Shown piece after piece: positions 7,496 through 16,907 of a stretch of DNA of 64,000 bases; positions within the stretch are counted from its first letter, which is position 1, and each line of letters begins with the position of its first letter. This DNA comes from CAZIKB01 sp964539665. Its GTDB lineage: Bacteria; Zhuqueibacterota; Zhuqueibacteria; Oceanimicrobiales; Oceanimicrobiaceae. The stretch lies in assembly GCA_964539665.1 (NCBI GenBank), contig CAZIKB010000021.1, positions 1 through 64,000 of the forward strand, written 5' to 3'. Under the pieces are notes generated by a model, which saw only the letters and a list, made by a program, of their open reading frames with translations, did not search any database and was not told the origin of the DNA. Made by a program: the position numbers and the translations under genes.

Positions 7496-9235
7496 TCAAT
7501 CCTGCTTCACTTCCCATTGATCGTCCCAATCTATTATTTCATAGCGATCTGTCATTGGAAAGTTAGGAGGTCGGCGCGATTGCAGGCGTTTATCAAACCG
7601 GATTTTTGTGGCATATCGCGGTTCAGTTGCAGATAAAGAACCAGCGGTCATACTGCCATATATGTAAAGAGTCGCATTATTCCTGCCTCTCAAATGCCGA
7701 ACCCGAAAGCGCCCTTTAGCATAAATTGAGGCAAAGACATATAAATCGCCAGGACCGGTTATCCTTGGATGGGCAATTTCAATATCCTTGCCGCTGACCA
7801 GTCCTAAATAATCATCCGAATCCAGGTCGATTTCAGGGTGACGGGCATAGGTAATATCATTATCGATAATGATTTTCCCTGGAGAATAAACCAGCACTTT
7901 ACCATTGACAATCCCTTTCAAATGCAGTGTCTTCTTTTTGCTGCCTACGATATAAAAGGATTCGTTTGAAAACACCTGCCGAGATACTTTATTGGGTTCA
8001 GAAGCGGTTTTCCAGGAAAAAGAACCGTCACCATGGAATGTGATCCAAGCCTCTTCATCAAAAGTATGCACATTATTCACAGAAACCACGGTGTCACGAA
8101 TAAACGGGAATTGCATCCCGGGTAAATTAATTTCCTTGACTCCGGTTTCAATTCCTCCCAGAAAAATGGCTTTTACATCTACAAATGGCAAGCTGCCACT
8201 CGAGCGAATTTCATAAGATGACGTTGTGACCTTGCCATTAAACGTAGGTTTGATCCCGCGAGATTGACTTACATTAAAGGTGGTATTGGTGTGGAAGCGG
8301 CCATCCAAAACATCGTTGTGTATAGCCACCCAGGGGTCCCAAAAGTCTACAAACTGGGCGTAATTTGAAAACGCCAAACGCTTCATTCGCATTTTAGAAG
8401 ATATATTATAACCCTTCTCTTTCGAAGTCACTTCAATCAACACTTCATCAATACCTGTTTCGGTTTTTGCCGGGATATGATGCAGCCTGGCTGAGTAAAG
8501 TTTCCCTTTATGTTTCCAGACAATTGTAGAATCCGCCATATCTAATCGATTTAAATCTTCTGACCACTTTTTAAATTTCTTTTGTAGCATTTTATGCTGC
8601 TTTGCCGTCATCGCAATTTTAGCCGGGATTAGATCGGGTTGACTTTTATTTGTTCTTGGTAGGGACAGTGAGTAAATTTTTTTGGCGCTAATGACAAAGG
8701 AATTGTCAAAATTCGAAACACTTTCTTCCTCAGGCACATAAGTGGCATTCATCGACTTTTGTGCTGACGATTGCTCCTGTTCTGTTTTTGATGGCCCGGC
8801 TTCACTGGCCCCAAGGTTAGTTTGAATTTCTACTGAAGTTAAATCGGAGCTTCGTGAACTTTTCGGCGCTTCCTGGTCAAATAATCTGGATCGTGGTTTT
8901 TCCTTGGTCTTATTATTTTCTGGTTTGAAAACAGGCGTGGATTCGGGCTTTTTATCTTGTTGATATTCTTCGAAAGACTCGTAAACTTCCCGGGTGTCAT
9001 CTTGACTCAGGCTCGATTTATCATAATTCTGATCAGGAGCAAACACAAAATCGAATACTAATGGCGGAGTATAAAGATTTGGGGCTTCGGTAATATGTAT
9101 GACAAAAGCAAATATACAAAATAAAACGCCATGAAGGATAATTGAAAGAATACAGGCTCTATTAAATGACAAAGATTGATTGAGTTGGCTTAACAGTTTA
9201 TATATTAGCCATTGATTGAAGTGTTTCATAATCAC
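7496..9235 (-). CDS. Membrane-anchored TonB-like N-terminus with a DUF4900-like C-terminal half
   Basis: The 579-residue protein starts with a cytoplasmic segment and one transmembrane helix (about 27-47), followed by a Pro/Ser/Lys-rich linker, as in TonB proteins. The C-terminal half (about 330-575) resembles DUF4900-type extracytoplasmic regions. It has repeated short beta segments (LHLKGIVNGKVLVYSPGK, IDNDITYARHPE, DDYLGLVSGKDIEI) and ends with FDKRLQSRRPPNFP before a final tyrosine/tryptophan segment. DUF4900 is found in surface or pilus-associated proteins of FCB bacteria; its function is unknown. No canonical TonB C-terminal domain was seen. The start is ATG 9235, with a second ATG two codons later. 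Confidence 0.6.
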   Translation of the reverse strand: MIMKHFNQWLIYKLLSQLNQSLSFNRACILSIILHGVLFCIFAFVIHITEAPNLYTPPLVFDFVFAPDQNYDKSSLSQDDTREVYESFEEYQQDKKPESTPVFKPENNKTKEKPRSRLFDQEAPKSSRSSDLTSVEIQTNLGASEAGPSKTEQEQSSAQKSMNATYVPEEESVSNFDNSFVISAKKIYSLSLPRTNKSQPDLIPAKIAMTAKQHKMLQKKFKKWSEDLNRLDMADSTIVWKHKGKLYSARLHHIPAKTETGIDEVLIEVTSKEKGYNISSKMRMKRLAFSNYAQFVDFWDPWVAIHNDVLDGRFHTNTTFNVSQSRGIKPTFNGKVTTSSYEIRSSGSLPFVDVKAIFLGGIETGVKEINLPGMQFPFIRDTVVSVNNVHTFDEEAWITFHGDGSFSWKTASEPNKVSRQVFSNESFYIVGSKKKTLHLKGIVNGKVLVYSPGKIIIDNDITYARHPEIDLDSDDYLGLVSGKDIEIAHPRITGPGDLYVFASIYAKGRFRVRHLRGRNNATLYIYGSMTAGSLSATEPRYATKIRFDKRLQSRRPPNFPMTDRYEIIDWDDQWEVKQD

Positions 9236-9470
9236 GAATAGTTAACTACTCGGACTCGGAAATTGAGGCAGAAAAAAGTTAACCTCTGGCAGGTTGAATG
9301 CGTGACCGTCTATTGGCTCAATTTCTTTGCCGAATCTCGGTTAATTTACAATGAGGTTGTACGGCGACAAATCGGGATTCACTTAATTTATACAACTTCT
9401 TGCAAAAAGTAATCCATTACATAATAAAAAGCAAGAACTTTTAGCAAGCATTAATGAGTTGGTAGTACGT

Positions 9471-10715
9471 TTAATTCGCCGAACTCGCCAGGGCTTTTAT
9501 TTTAAGGGATGTTTTAGGATTTTTGTTAAGAAGATACTTTATAGACGTGTGGCTGCCACTGATTCTAATGGGAGGAATATTTAAGCGATAGATTAATTTA
9601 TCTCTTTCTGATGCAGACGGAACTTGTTGATATAAATTTATGATTCCTTTTAAATAACTTATTTGCTCAGTATTAAACACACCCTGTTTTACTAAAGCCT
9701 GTTGTATCTGTAATTGATGTGTAAGCGCATCCTCAACTAAGGGACTATAGAAAGATCGTTTGTCATTATCTGAATTTTTATATTTTCTGATGCGTTTTAA
9801 TTTGGTATCAATATCATCAAGATTATCTGTATCAAAATCAAAAGAGATAGAATCTCCGTTTTTAATGGTGCTGTAAACTGCCTCCAATAAATTTTTTTGT
9901 GCAACTATTTTGCTATTCTGATGGTTGTCAATGGAATTAAGAATCAAACGAACTTTCTGCAAATACACATCAGCGATTTCCGTATCATTTAACTGTTGTA
10001 ATGCCGACGCGATATATAGAAAGTGCCAGGGATTGAGATAAACATTTGTTCTGTTTTCTTTGAATGAAAAAGAATGATCCACTATACTAAAAATATTCAA
10101 GTGAGTTGAATCAAATTTTTTCCCCTGATTAGCTTCCGCTTTAATGGCATATTGCAAACAAGCGATTGCTTTCCACAATAAAGAGGTGTAATTTCGCAGC
10201 TTGCCATTTATTAACAACCCACGATGTGAATAGCGAGCGATTCCTGCTAAATCAAAATACACTAATCCAATGTTTTCATAAATCGTTTTGATTCCTGAAG
10301 CATATTTTAAACAAATTTCTACAATAAGCAAAAATTTAGTCAAATAATATATTGATTTTTTGAGTTGAAAGGAGGTAATGACTCCTTCAATCGGAACAAT
10401 GTCACTATTTTTGAGACTCCACAAGAAAAAGTAGAGTTGACCTGGTATGTTACTAAGTAATGTCTTAAGTTCTTTAACTGCAGTATTTAATGTTGTGTTA
10501 ATACGAATGTTTTTATTTAAATGAATGAGTTCCCTGGAAGACAATTCTTTATCTAATACCTCAATAATAAATGAGGAAGGTATACTATCTTCTCCTTTTA
10601 ATTCGGATTGAATTCTAACTAAATCATCCAGAGACTGGATACCACTTATTTCATCAATCCTGTCAAAAGTTGAACTTGATTTGATTCTCCTTTGATTTTT
10701 CTTCAATACTACCAC
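9471..10715 (-). CDS. Unrecognised alpha-helical protein
   Basis: The 414-residue protein matches no family I recognise. It has no signal peptide or clear membrane helix. It is predicted by eye to be mostly helical, with Leu/Ile/Lys-rich helices that could form TPR-like hairpins (for example LNPWHFLYIASALQQLNDTEIADVYLQKVRLIL). An acidic stretch occurs near DFDTDNLDDIDTKLKRIRKY. The assigned start is GTG at 10715; a TTG three codons later lies closer to a GGGGG ribosome-binding-like run. It is monocistronic on the minus strand, with a palindrome about 50 bases upstream of its start. Confidence 0.65.
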   Translation of the reverse strand: MVVLKKNQRRIKSSSTFDRIDEISGIQSLDDLVRIQSELKGEDSIPSSFIIEVLDKELSSRELIHLNKNIRINTTLNTAVKELKTLLSNIPGQLYFFLWSLKNSDIVPIEGVITSFQLKKSIYYLTKFLLIVEICLKYASGIKTIYENIGLVYFDLAGIARYSHRGLLINGKLRNYTSLLWKAIACLQYAIKAEANQGKKFDSTHLNIFSIVDHSFSFKENRTNVYLNPWHFLYIASALQQLNDTEIADVYLQKVRLILNSIDNHQNSKIVAQKNLLEAVYSTIKNGDSISFDFDTDNLDDIDTKLKRIRKYKNSDNDKRSFYSPLVEDALTHQLQIQQALVKQGVFNTEQISYLKGIINLYQQVPSASERDKLIYRLNIPPIRISGSHTSIKYLLNKNPKTSLKIKALASSAN

Positions 10716-11373
10716 CCCCGTTTATATAATTTAACCATTCAGGAAGCGGATAATCACAGATGCATAAAAATAGTATACTATTTTAATAGAGGTTACATGA
10801 AGCAAATACTGAGTTTGAGGAAGTCAAAACATCAATTCGACCATTCGGCAGGAAATTGAAAATTATCAGAATCAGAAGTCACAATCACAAACTATGATGC
10901 TCTACTGTAAATCGTAATACAACCAATCTGATTCAACAGGTGCTCCATCACCTCTCCTTTCCATTTTGGTAGTTTGCAAACAATATGCCAAAAACTTACG
11001 TAATTTTGCGGTATTTATTACCTGGTTTTTACTGACATCTTAGTAACTGTTATTTTTAGAATTAAATAGAAATATGATTCTCTTAACGAAGATTTTCACT
11101 ATCAATCTATCAGTTAAGCAACTGTATAAAAAATACATAATAATAAGGTTTAATTTTGGTCACTTCTATTATGCACACTTTATAGTTTTATTTATAAAGA
11201 GCTTATAAATGTATGACTTGTCTGAAAATAGTGTGAATATTTTACATAGTGAGGAAACGGGCAGAATAATAATCAGAAGACTTTTTTGAATACGTTCTTT
11301 ATCGAGTAAAAATTACTCACTAATAACAGCATTTGTAAGACAGGCTTGTTCAGGTTCTGTAAAAATTACTATA
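10716..11373. other. Non-coding gap between the unknown protein and clpB
   Basis: About 660 AT-rich bases. No convincing reading frame, RNA gene or long repeat was found. It contains the perfect palindrome at 10767-10784 and otherwise only short A/T runs. It must hold the promoter of the minus-strand gene ending at 9471 and the 3' end of the clpB transcript; no strong terminator hairpin was seen after clpB. Confidence 0.6.
10767..10784. promoter_or_regulatory. Perfect 18-base palindrome, possible operator
   Basis: AAAATAGTATACTATTTT is perfectly self-complementary and lies 52 bases before the GTG start of the unknown helical protein, where a promoter would be expected. Such a site suits a dimeric repressor, but AT-rich DNA also produces short palindromes by chance. 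Confidence 0.35.
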
Positions 11374-14016
11374 CTATTTTTTACTTTCATAAGATCTCTT
11401 GTTCAATTCAAATAGCAATAATCCATCTTTCACATCAATCCTCAAAAAATCACCCCTCGTAATTTCACCGGCTAAAATTCGAGTAGCAAACTCATTAATA
11501 ATCTGCCGTTGCATGATGCGTTTTAACGGGCGGGCGCCAAAGACCGGATCATATCCCTGTGCTGTTAAGTAATCTTTAGCTGCATTCGTGAGTTCAGCAT
11601 CTATTCCCTGATTTTGCAATACTGCACGTACTATGCGGTTAAACTGGATATCGACTATTTCATGAATATGCTCTCGGGACAGCGGATGAAATACAAGAAC
11701 TTCATCGATGCGGTTTAAAAATTCCGGCCGCATTTGCTTTTGCATGATTTTGAGAATTTGAGTTTTGGTTTCATTGTATAATTGTTCCTGATTTGCATCG
11801 GTTATATTTCGAAAACGCTCCATTATCAATTCCGCACCCAGGTTCGAGGTCATGATTATTATGGTGTTCTTAAAACTCACAACATGACCCTGACTGTCTG
11901 TTAGTCGTCCTTCATCCAAAACCTGCAAAAGGATATTAAAAACCTCGGGATGGGCTTTTTCAATTTCATCCAAAAGAATAACTGAATAAGGGTGTCTGCG
12001 AACCGCTTCAGTCAGTTGACCGCCTTCCTCGTAACCGACATAGCCCGGAGGCGCACCAATAAGCCGCGAAACATTAAACTGTTCGGTATATTCCGACATG
12101 TCAATGCGCACCATGGAGTTTTCATCATCAAACATGAATTCAGCCAGAGTTCGCGCCAATTCCGTCTTTCCAACACCAGTGGGGCCGAGAAAGATAAAGG
12201 AGCCCACAGGACGGTTCTCCTCGCTTAAACCTGAACGCGCTCTACGCACAGCAAAGGATACGGCTTCAATTGCTTCATCCTGTCCAATTACCCGTTCCCG
12301 CAGCCGGTCAGCCATTTTCAGGATTTTCTCCCGCTCACTTTCGAGCATGCGTGATACCGGAATTCCTGTCCAGCGCGATACGATATCAGCAATATCCTCT
12401 TCAGTGACTTTCTCTTTTAGCATAGAACCTTCTTTGTGAAGCTCTATCAGCTTATCATTTGATATTTTAAGTTGTTTTTCCAGCTCAATAAGAGTGCCAT
12501 AACGAATCTCAGCCACTTTATTTAAATCACCTTCTCGCTCAGCCTTTTCTGCGATAGTTTTAGTTTCTTCCATCTGCTCTTTGATCGCACGAATTTGTTT
12601 AATCGTATCCTTCTCGACCTGCCAGCGGGCTTTTAGTTGAGAGCCTTTTTCTTTTAGATCGCTGAGTTCTCTTTTAAGTTTTGCAAGCCTTTCTTTTGAG
12701 GCGGCGTCATTTTCTTTTTTTAACGCTACCTGCTCGATTTCAAGTTGTTGAATGCGGCGTTCAATTTCATCGATTTCTTCCGGCATGGAATCAATTTCTG
12801 TGCGCAATTTAGCCCCTGCCTCGTCAACCAAATCGATGGCTTTATCAGGAAGAAAGCGTTCGGAAATATAGCGATGGGACAGTGTGGCTGCTGAAACTAT
12901 CGCCGAATCTGCGATGCGGACGCCATGATGCACCTCATAGCGCTCTTTCAGGCCACGCAAAATAGAGATGGTATCTTCCACTGTAGGCTCGCCCACCAGT
13001 ACCGGCTGAAACCGACGTTCTAAAGCTTTATCTTTTTCAATATATTTTCGGTATTCGTCAAGGGTAGTGGCGCCAATCATTCTGAGCTCGCCGCGGGCTA
13101 ACATGGGTTTGAGCATGTTGGCTGCATCCACGGCGCCTTCAGCCGCGCCAGCTCCTACCATAGTATGCAGCTCGTCAATGAATAGAATAATTTGACCTTC
13201 AGCTTGTTCAATTTCTTTCAACACGGCTTTTAAACGTTCTTCAAACTCACCACGAAATTTGGCTCCGGCAATCAGAGAAGCCATTTCAAGCTGCATAACC
13301 TGCTTGTTTTTCAATGTTTCTGGTATATCTCCATTTGCGATTCTCTGGGCAATTCCCTCGACAATAGCGGTTTTGCCTACCCCCGGGTCTCCGACCAGCA
13401 CAGGATTGTTTTTAGTCCGCCGGGAGAGCACCTGAACCGCGCGGCGAATTTCTTCATCCCGGCCAATGACCGGGTCCAACTTACCCCTTTTTGCCAGATC
13501 TGTCAAATCCTGACCATAACGCTGCAATGCCTGATACTTAGCTTCCGGATTCTGGTCTACAATCCGCTGACTGCCACGGATATCTTTCAACACTTTGAGA
13601 ATGTTATCTTTAGTAACCCCGTGCTGTTTAAGAATATCAGCAGATTTACCGCCTTTTTCGTCTGCAACAGCCATCATGAGATGTTCGGTGCTGACATATT
13701 CATCTTTGAGCTGCTGCATCACTTGCAGAGCCGCGTTGAATAGATTATTCACCCGATTGGACACATAGATTTTTCCAATTGCACCTGCTCCGGAAACGCG
13801 CGGAATTTTCTGCAGCGCTTCATCCAGACTACGGAAGAGTTGAGCAATATTTACACCGAGTTTCTTCAAAATCGAAACCGGCACACCATCGCCATCTGCG
13901 AGCAACGCTTTCAGCAGGTGTTCCACTTCAATCTGTTGGTGGCCTCGTTCGGAAGCCAGTTGTTGTGCGGCGGATACAGCTTCCTGGGCTTTTAGTGTTA
14001 ATTTATCAAACGTCAT
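11374..14016 (-). CDS. clpB: ClpB disaggregase
   Basis: The protein is a hexameric AAA+ ATPase that extracts polypeptides from aggregates together with DnaK and GrpE. The N-domain (1-150) is followed by AAA-1 with Walker A GDPGVGKT at 209-216 and Walker B ILFIDE at 277-282. The coiled-coil middle domain typical of ClpB lies at about 405-530, and AAA-2 has Walker A GPTGVGKT at 611-618. The length of 880 residues is close to the usual 860. A ClpP-docking IGF loop was not seen, as expected for ClpB. grpE lies 21 bases upstream on the same strand, so the two very likely form a heat-shock operon. Confidence 0.97.
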   Translation of the reverse strand: MTFDKLTLKAQEAVSAAQQLASERGHQQIEVEHLLKALLADGDGVPVSILKKLGVNIAQLFRSLDEALQKIPRVSGAGAIGKIYVSNRVNNLFNAALQVMQQLKDEYVSTEHLMMAVADEKGGKSADILKQHGVTKDNILKVLKDIRGSQRIVDQNPEAKYQALQRYGQDLTDLAKRGKLDPVIGRDEEIRRAVQVLSRRTKNNPVLVGDPGVGKTAIVEGIAQRIANGDIPETLKNKQVMQLEMASLIAGAKFRGEFEERLKAVLKEIEQAEGQIILFIDELHTMVGAGAAEGAVDAANMLKPMLARGELRMIGATTLDEYRKYIEKDKALERRFQPVLVGEPTVEDTISILRGLKERYEVHHGVRIADSAIVSAATLSHRYISERFLPDKAIDLVDEAGAKLRTEIDSMPEEIDEIERRIQQLEIEQVALKKENDAASKERLAKLKRELSDLKEKGSQLKARWQVEKDTIKQIRAIKEQMEETKTIAEKAEREGDLNKVAEIRYGTLIELEKQLKISNDKLIELHKEGSMLKEKVTEEDIADIVSRWTGIPVSRMLESEREKILKMADRLRERVIGQDEAIEAVSFAVRRARSGLSEENRPVGSFIFLGPTGVGKTELARTLAEFMFDDENSMVRIDMSEYTEQFNVSRLIGAPPGYVGYEEGGQLTEAVRRHPYSVILLDEIEKAHPEVFNILLQVLDEGRLTDSQGHVVSFKNTIIIMTSNLGAELIMERFRNITDANQEQLYNETKTQILKIMQKQMRPEFLNRIDEVLVFHPLSREHIHEIVDIQFNRIVRAVLQNQGIDAELTNAAKDYLTAQGYDPVFGARPLKRIMQRQIINEFATRILAGEITRGDFLRIDVKDGLLLFELNKRSYESKK

Positions 14017-14037
14017 AAAATATATTCTCCCATAGAC

Positions 14038-14562
14038 TCATCTTAATAATTGGTCTTCATATCGCCCGATGGCGACTTTTGCATGTCTCAACACTTTATT
14101 TTTAAATAGAAAGCCGTTTTCAATTACCTGAACAATTTTACCTTGCAACTGGAGATCACTTACAGGTAAATTTAAAACTGCATCATGCAACTCATGGTCA
14201 AATTTTTCACCTTCAGGTCGCATTATTTTCACTTGATTTTCCTCAAACCATTGCTGCCATTTTTTTTGCACGGCCTGTATCCCCTCGTCTACACTTTCCG
14301 AGTTACATTTTTGGTTATTCAACCGGATAAAATCATCGTAAATTGTAAGAATGCTCCTTAACCACTTTTCTTTAAGTCTGTCCTCCAGATCTGCCTGTTC
14401 TCTACTTACCCTGTTTTTATAGTTGGCAAAATCGGCAGCCAGGTGTTGATATTTCTCTTCCCATTCATTTTTAACTTCCTTTTGCGAATCTTCTGCATTT
14501 TGATTTTCAGGTGTGATTTCATTTTCAGGATTCTTTAAATTAATGTCTTTTTGTTTTTCCAT
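14038..14562 (-). CDS. grpE: GrpE-like nucleotide exchange factor
   Basis: The 174-residue protein has a charged, disordered N-terminus (1-35), a long coiled coil (about 36-95, KYQHLAADFANYKNRVSREQ) and a C-terminal beta domain. The GrpE signature is present: GEKFDHELHDAV, GKIVQVIENGFLFKNKVLRHAKVAIG. GrpE releases ADP from DnaK. The usual dnaK, dnaJ and hrcA neighbours are absent; instead it precedes clpB. Divergence from model GrpE sequences is noticeable, so it may be a second copy devoted to ClpB. Confidence 0.85.
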   Translation of the reverse strand: MEKQKDINLKNPENEITPENQNAEDSQKEVKNEWEEKYQHLAADFANYKNRVSREQADLEDRLKEKWLRSILTIYDDFIRLNNQKCNSESVDEGIQAVQKKWQQWFEENQVKIMRPEGEKFDHELHDAVLNLPVSDLQLQGKIVQVIENGFLFKNKVLRHAKVAIGRYEDQLLR

Positions 14563-14942
14563 TTAACTCGTGTATTTTTTAAAGTAAAAAATTGATAAAT
14601 TAGTATTAATTCTATGATCGTCCAATTTAGGGACAAAATACATGCCAAAAATAACTATATGATTTTATATTATTTATTTACAAAGGCTTAAAAGGTTAAA
14701 TGTTCTATTCATAGCCCTTGTCAAAATGATTAAATAAATAAACTTATTCATAAAATTAGTAATGATGTCAGAATAAAAGATGCCATTTTGTCAAAATTTA
14801 AATTACTACAACAAATGATGTTCACTGTTGATTCTCATATTATTTATATTTAATTTGAATTCGGTGCAGTGTGAATTATGATCTGTGTTGACTATTTCAG
14901 TGTTATTATTTATTCATCAACCAGGAAAGGCAAAAAATAACT
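14563..14942. other. Divergent promoter region between grpE-clpB and pepF
   Basis: About 380 AT-rich bases separate two divergent units and must hold both promoters. On the minus strand a perfect TTGACA lies at 14719-14724, but no good -10 box sits at the right spacing. No CIRCE element (TTAGCACTC-N9-GAGTGCTAA) was found, so HrcA control is not supported. Confidence 0.5.
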
Positions 14943-16754
14943 ATGACAAAAGCCAAAGGCATTGTCTGGAATCTTGACGATCTTTATTCCAAAGAAGATG
15001 ACCTTAAAATTAACCAGGACATTGATGTTGCCATCAAATCAGGGCACAATTTCAAAAAAAAATATCACAGCCAGATCAACTCTTCCGGTTGTACGGTGGA
15101 TAGACTTCTTGAAGCATTTCAATCTTACGAAGAGTTAATCGAAATAATATATCGTCCGTATGCTATGGCCAGTCTGCTATTTTCAAGCGACGGTCGGTCG
15201 GATAAATATAAAGCCCTGGTGGCCAGAGTTCAGGACACCATGACTCGAATAAATAACAGCACCCTGTTTTTTAAACTTGAGATTCAAAAAATACCAGAGT
15301 CTAAAATAACCGATTTTTTCTCCAGTGGAAAACTTGGTCATTATCAACATTACATAGAATCTTTGCGTCAGTTTGCCCCATATATGCTCAATGAAAACGA
15401 AGAACAAATCATTAACAATAAAGACCTGAGCGGCAAAACTGCCTTCATAAATCTCTTTGATGAATTCACCGCAGCTTTCGAATGGCAATTTGAAATAGAC
15501 GGAGAAACCAAGACTCTGACTGAAAGTGAAATCAGGCAAATACTTCGAAATCCCAACGCGGACTTGAGAAAACGCGCTAAAATTGCTCATGATGGTAAAT
15601 TCGGCGAAAACGCACTCATTTTCACTAATATTTTTGGCAACATCATAAAAGACCAGGCCATGGAAATTGAAATGCGCGGCTACAGCAGCCCAATCCAACC
15701 CACGCATTTAAGCAATAAAATACCATCCGAAGTCGTCGACACCATGATGCAGGTAACCACAGACCAGTATTCTTTAGCCCGGGAATATTGTCGATTAAAG
15801 GCAAAAATGCTTGGTTTGCCTAAACTTCTCGGTAGCGATCTTCATGCGCCAGTTTCCGAATCCGATCGAGTGATTCCTTTCGAAGAAGGTAAATCGCTCG
15901 TTTTAGACAGCTTCCACAATTTTTCTCCCGAATTTGGCAGCATTATTGAGCAAGCTTTTTCTGCAAAATGGATTGATGCGGAAATACGACCCGGTAAACG
16001 GGGCGGCGCTTTTTGTCTGAGTGCGGTGCCCTCTTTACATCCATACGTATTGATGAATTATGTGGATAATTTGAATAGTGTCTACACCATGGCTCATGAG
16101 CTCGGACACGCTTTACATGCCGTTTTAGCCGGTCAGGTGCAATCTTTGTTGACTTTTCATCCTCCATTAGTGCTGGCTGAAACCGCTTCGGTGTTTGCCG
16201 AGATGCTGCTTTCACGCAAACTCCTGTCAGAAGATTTAGACCGCGATACACGCATCCAAATTCTGTCATCGAAATTAGAAGATTTTTTTGCGACAATTTC
16301 GAGACAGACGATGTATATCAAATTTGAATTGGAAGCTCATATAGAAGGCGCAAAACGACGATTAAGCGCAGACGATTTCTGTAATTTATGGTTGAAACAG
16401 CGGGATGAAATGTACGGTGATGCCGTTGAATTTCTACCAGAAGAAAAATGGTTCTGGTCGGTCATACCACACTTCATCCACACGAACTTCTATTGTTATG
16501 CTTATACATTCGGAGCCTTGTTTGTTTTGGCCCTGTACAGCCGTTACGAGGAAGAAGGTGAGTCTTTTGTTCCGCAGTATCGCAAATTATTAGCCGCAGG
16601 GGATTCCACCTGGCCGGAACAACTTATCAAAACCATGGGATTGGATTTCCACAAATCCGGGTTCTGGGAAGGAGGTTTTAGAGTTATAAATGACATGCTG
16701 GTTGAACTACAGGAATTGGTTGGGGAAGAAGGTAATAAGGGAATAGGGGTATAA
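14943..16754 (+). CDS. pepF: Oligoendopeptidase F (M3 family zinc peptidase)
   Basis: The 603-residue protein is a soluble cytoplasmic metallopeptidase that cleaves oligopeptides. The zinc motif HELGH spans 385-389, with Glu386 catalytic; the third ligand is probably Glu413 in the LAETASVFAE helix. The preceding KRGGAFC (about 351-357) and the C-terminal HFIHTNFYCYAYTFG segment are M3B/PepF hallmarks. The length is normal. It is a single gene, followed by an imperfect inverted repeat. Confidence 0.95.
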   Translation: MTKAKGIVWNLDDLYSKEDDLKINQDIDVAIKSGHNFKKKYHSQINSSGCTVDRLLEAFQSYEELIEIIYRPYAMASLLFSSDGRSDKYKALVARVQDTMTRINNSTLFFKLEIQKIPESKITDFFSSGKLGHYQHYIESLRQFAPYMLNENEEQIINNKDLSGKTAFINLFDEFTAAFEWQFEIDGETKTLTESEIRQILRNPNADLRKRAKIAHDGKFGENALIFTNIFGNIIKDQAMEIEMRGYSSPIQPTHLSNKIPSEVVDTMMQVTTDQYSLAREYCRLKAKMLGLPKLLGSDLHAPVSESDRVIPFEEGKSLVLDSFHNFSPEFGSIIEQAFSAKWIDAEIRPGKRGGAFCLSAVPSLHPYVLMNYVDNLNSVYTMAHELGHALHAVLAGQVQSLLTFHPPLVLAETASVFAEMLLSRKLLSEDLDRDTRIQILSSKLEDFFATISRQTMYIKFELEAHIEGAKRRLSADDFCNLWLKQRDEMYGDAVEFLPEEKWFWSVIPHFIHTNFYCYAYTFGALFVLALYSRYEEEGESFVPQYRKLLAAGDSTWPEQLIKTMGLDFHKSGFWEGGFRVINDMLVELQELVGEEGNKGIGV

Positions 16755-16836
16755 AGGTATAAGGAAATACGGGTATAAAGTGAACAGCCTGTCTACACAT
16801 CTTTATACCATATGTCCTTATATCCGTATACCTTTA
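16751..16836. repeat. Imperfect inverted repeat after pepF
   Basis: Arms at about 16751-16780 and 16801-16836 are built from the words GGTATAAAG, AAGGA and GGTATA and their complements, so the transcript could fold into a long, bulged hairpin. It may act as a terminator. A related word (TACCCTTATACCCGT) recurs at about 18172-18182, which suggests a dispersed element. Confidence 0.55.
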
Positions 16837-16907
16837 TGACCTCATTTCCATTAGACTTTAACTGATGAAAAAGCTTTTGTTTTAATTAGAATTCAGAAAG
16901 GAATGAT

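Noticed and set aside
12098..12439. 113-codon frame on the plus strand inside clpB
   Set aside because: It is antisense to the fully conserved ClpB coding sequence and shows no family features.
14563..14942. CIRCE or other heat-shock operator upstream of grpE
   Set aside because: No TTAGCACTC/GAGTGCTAA inverted repeat was found.
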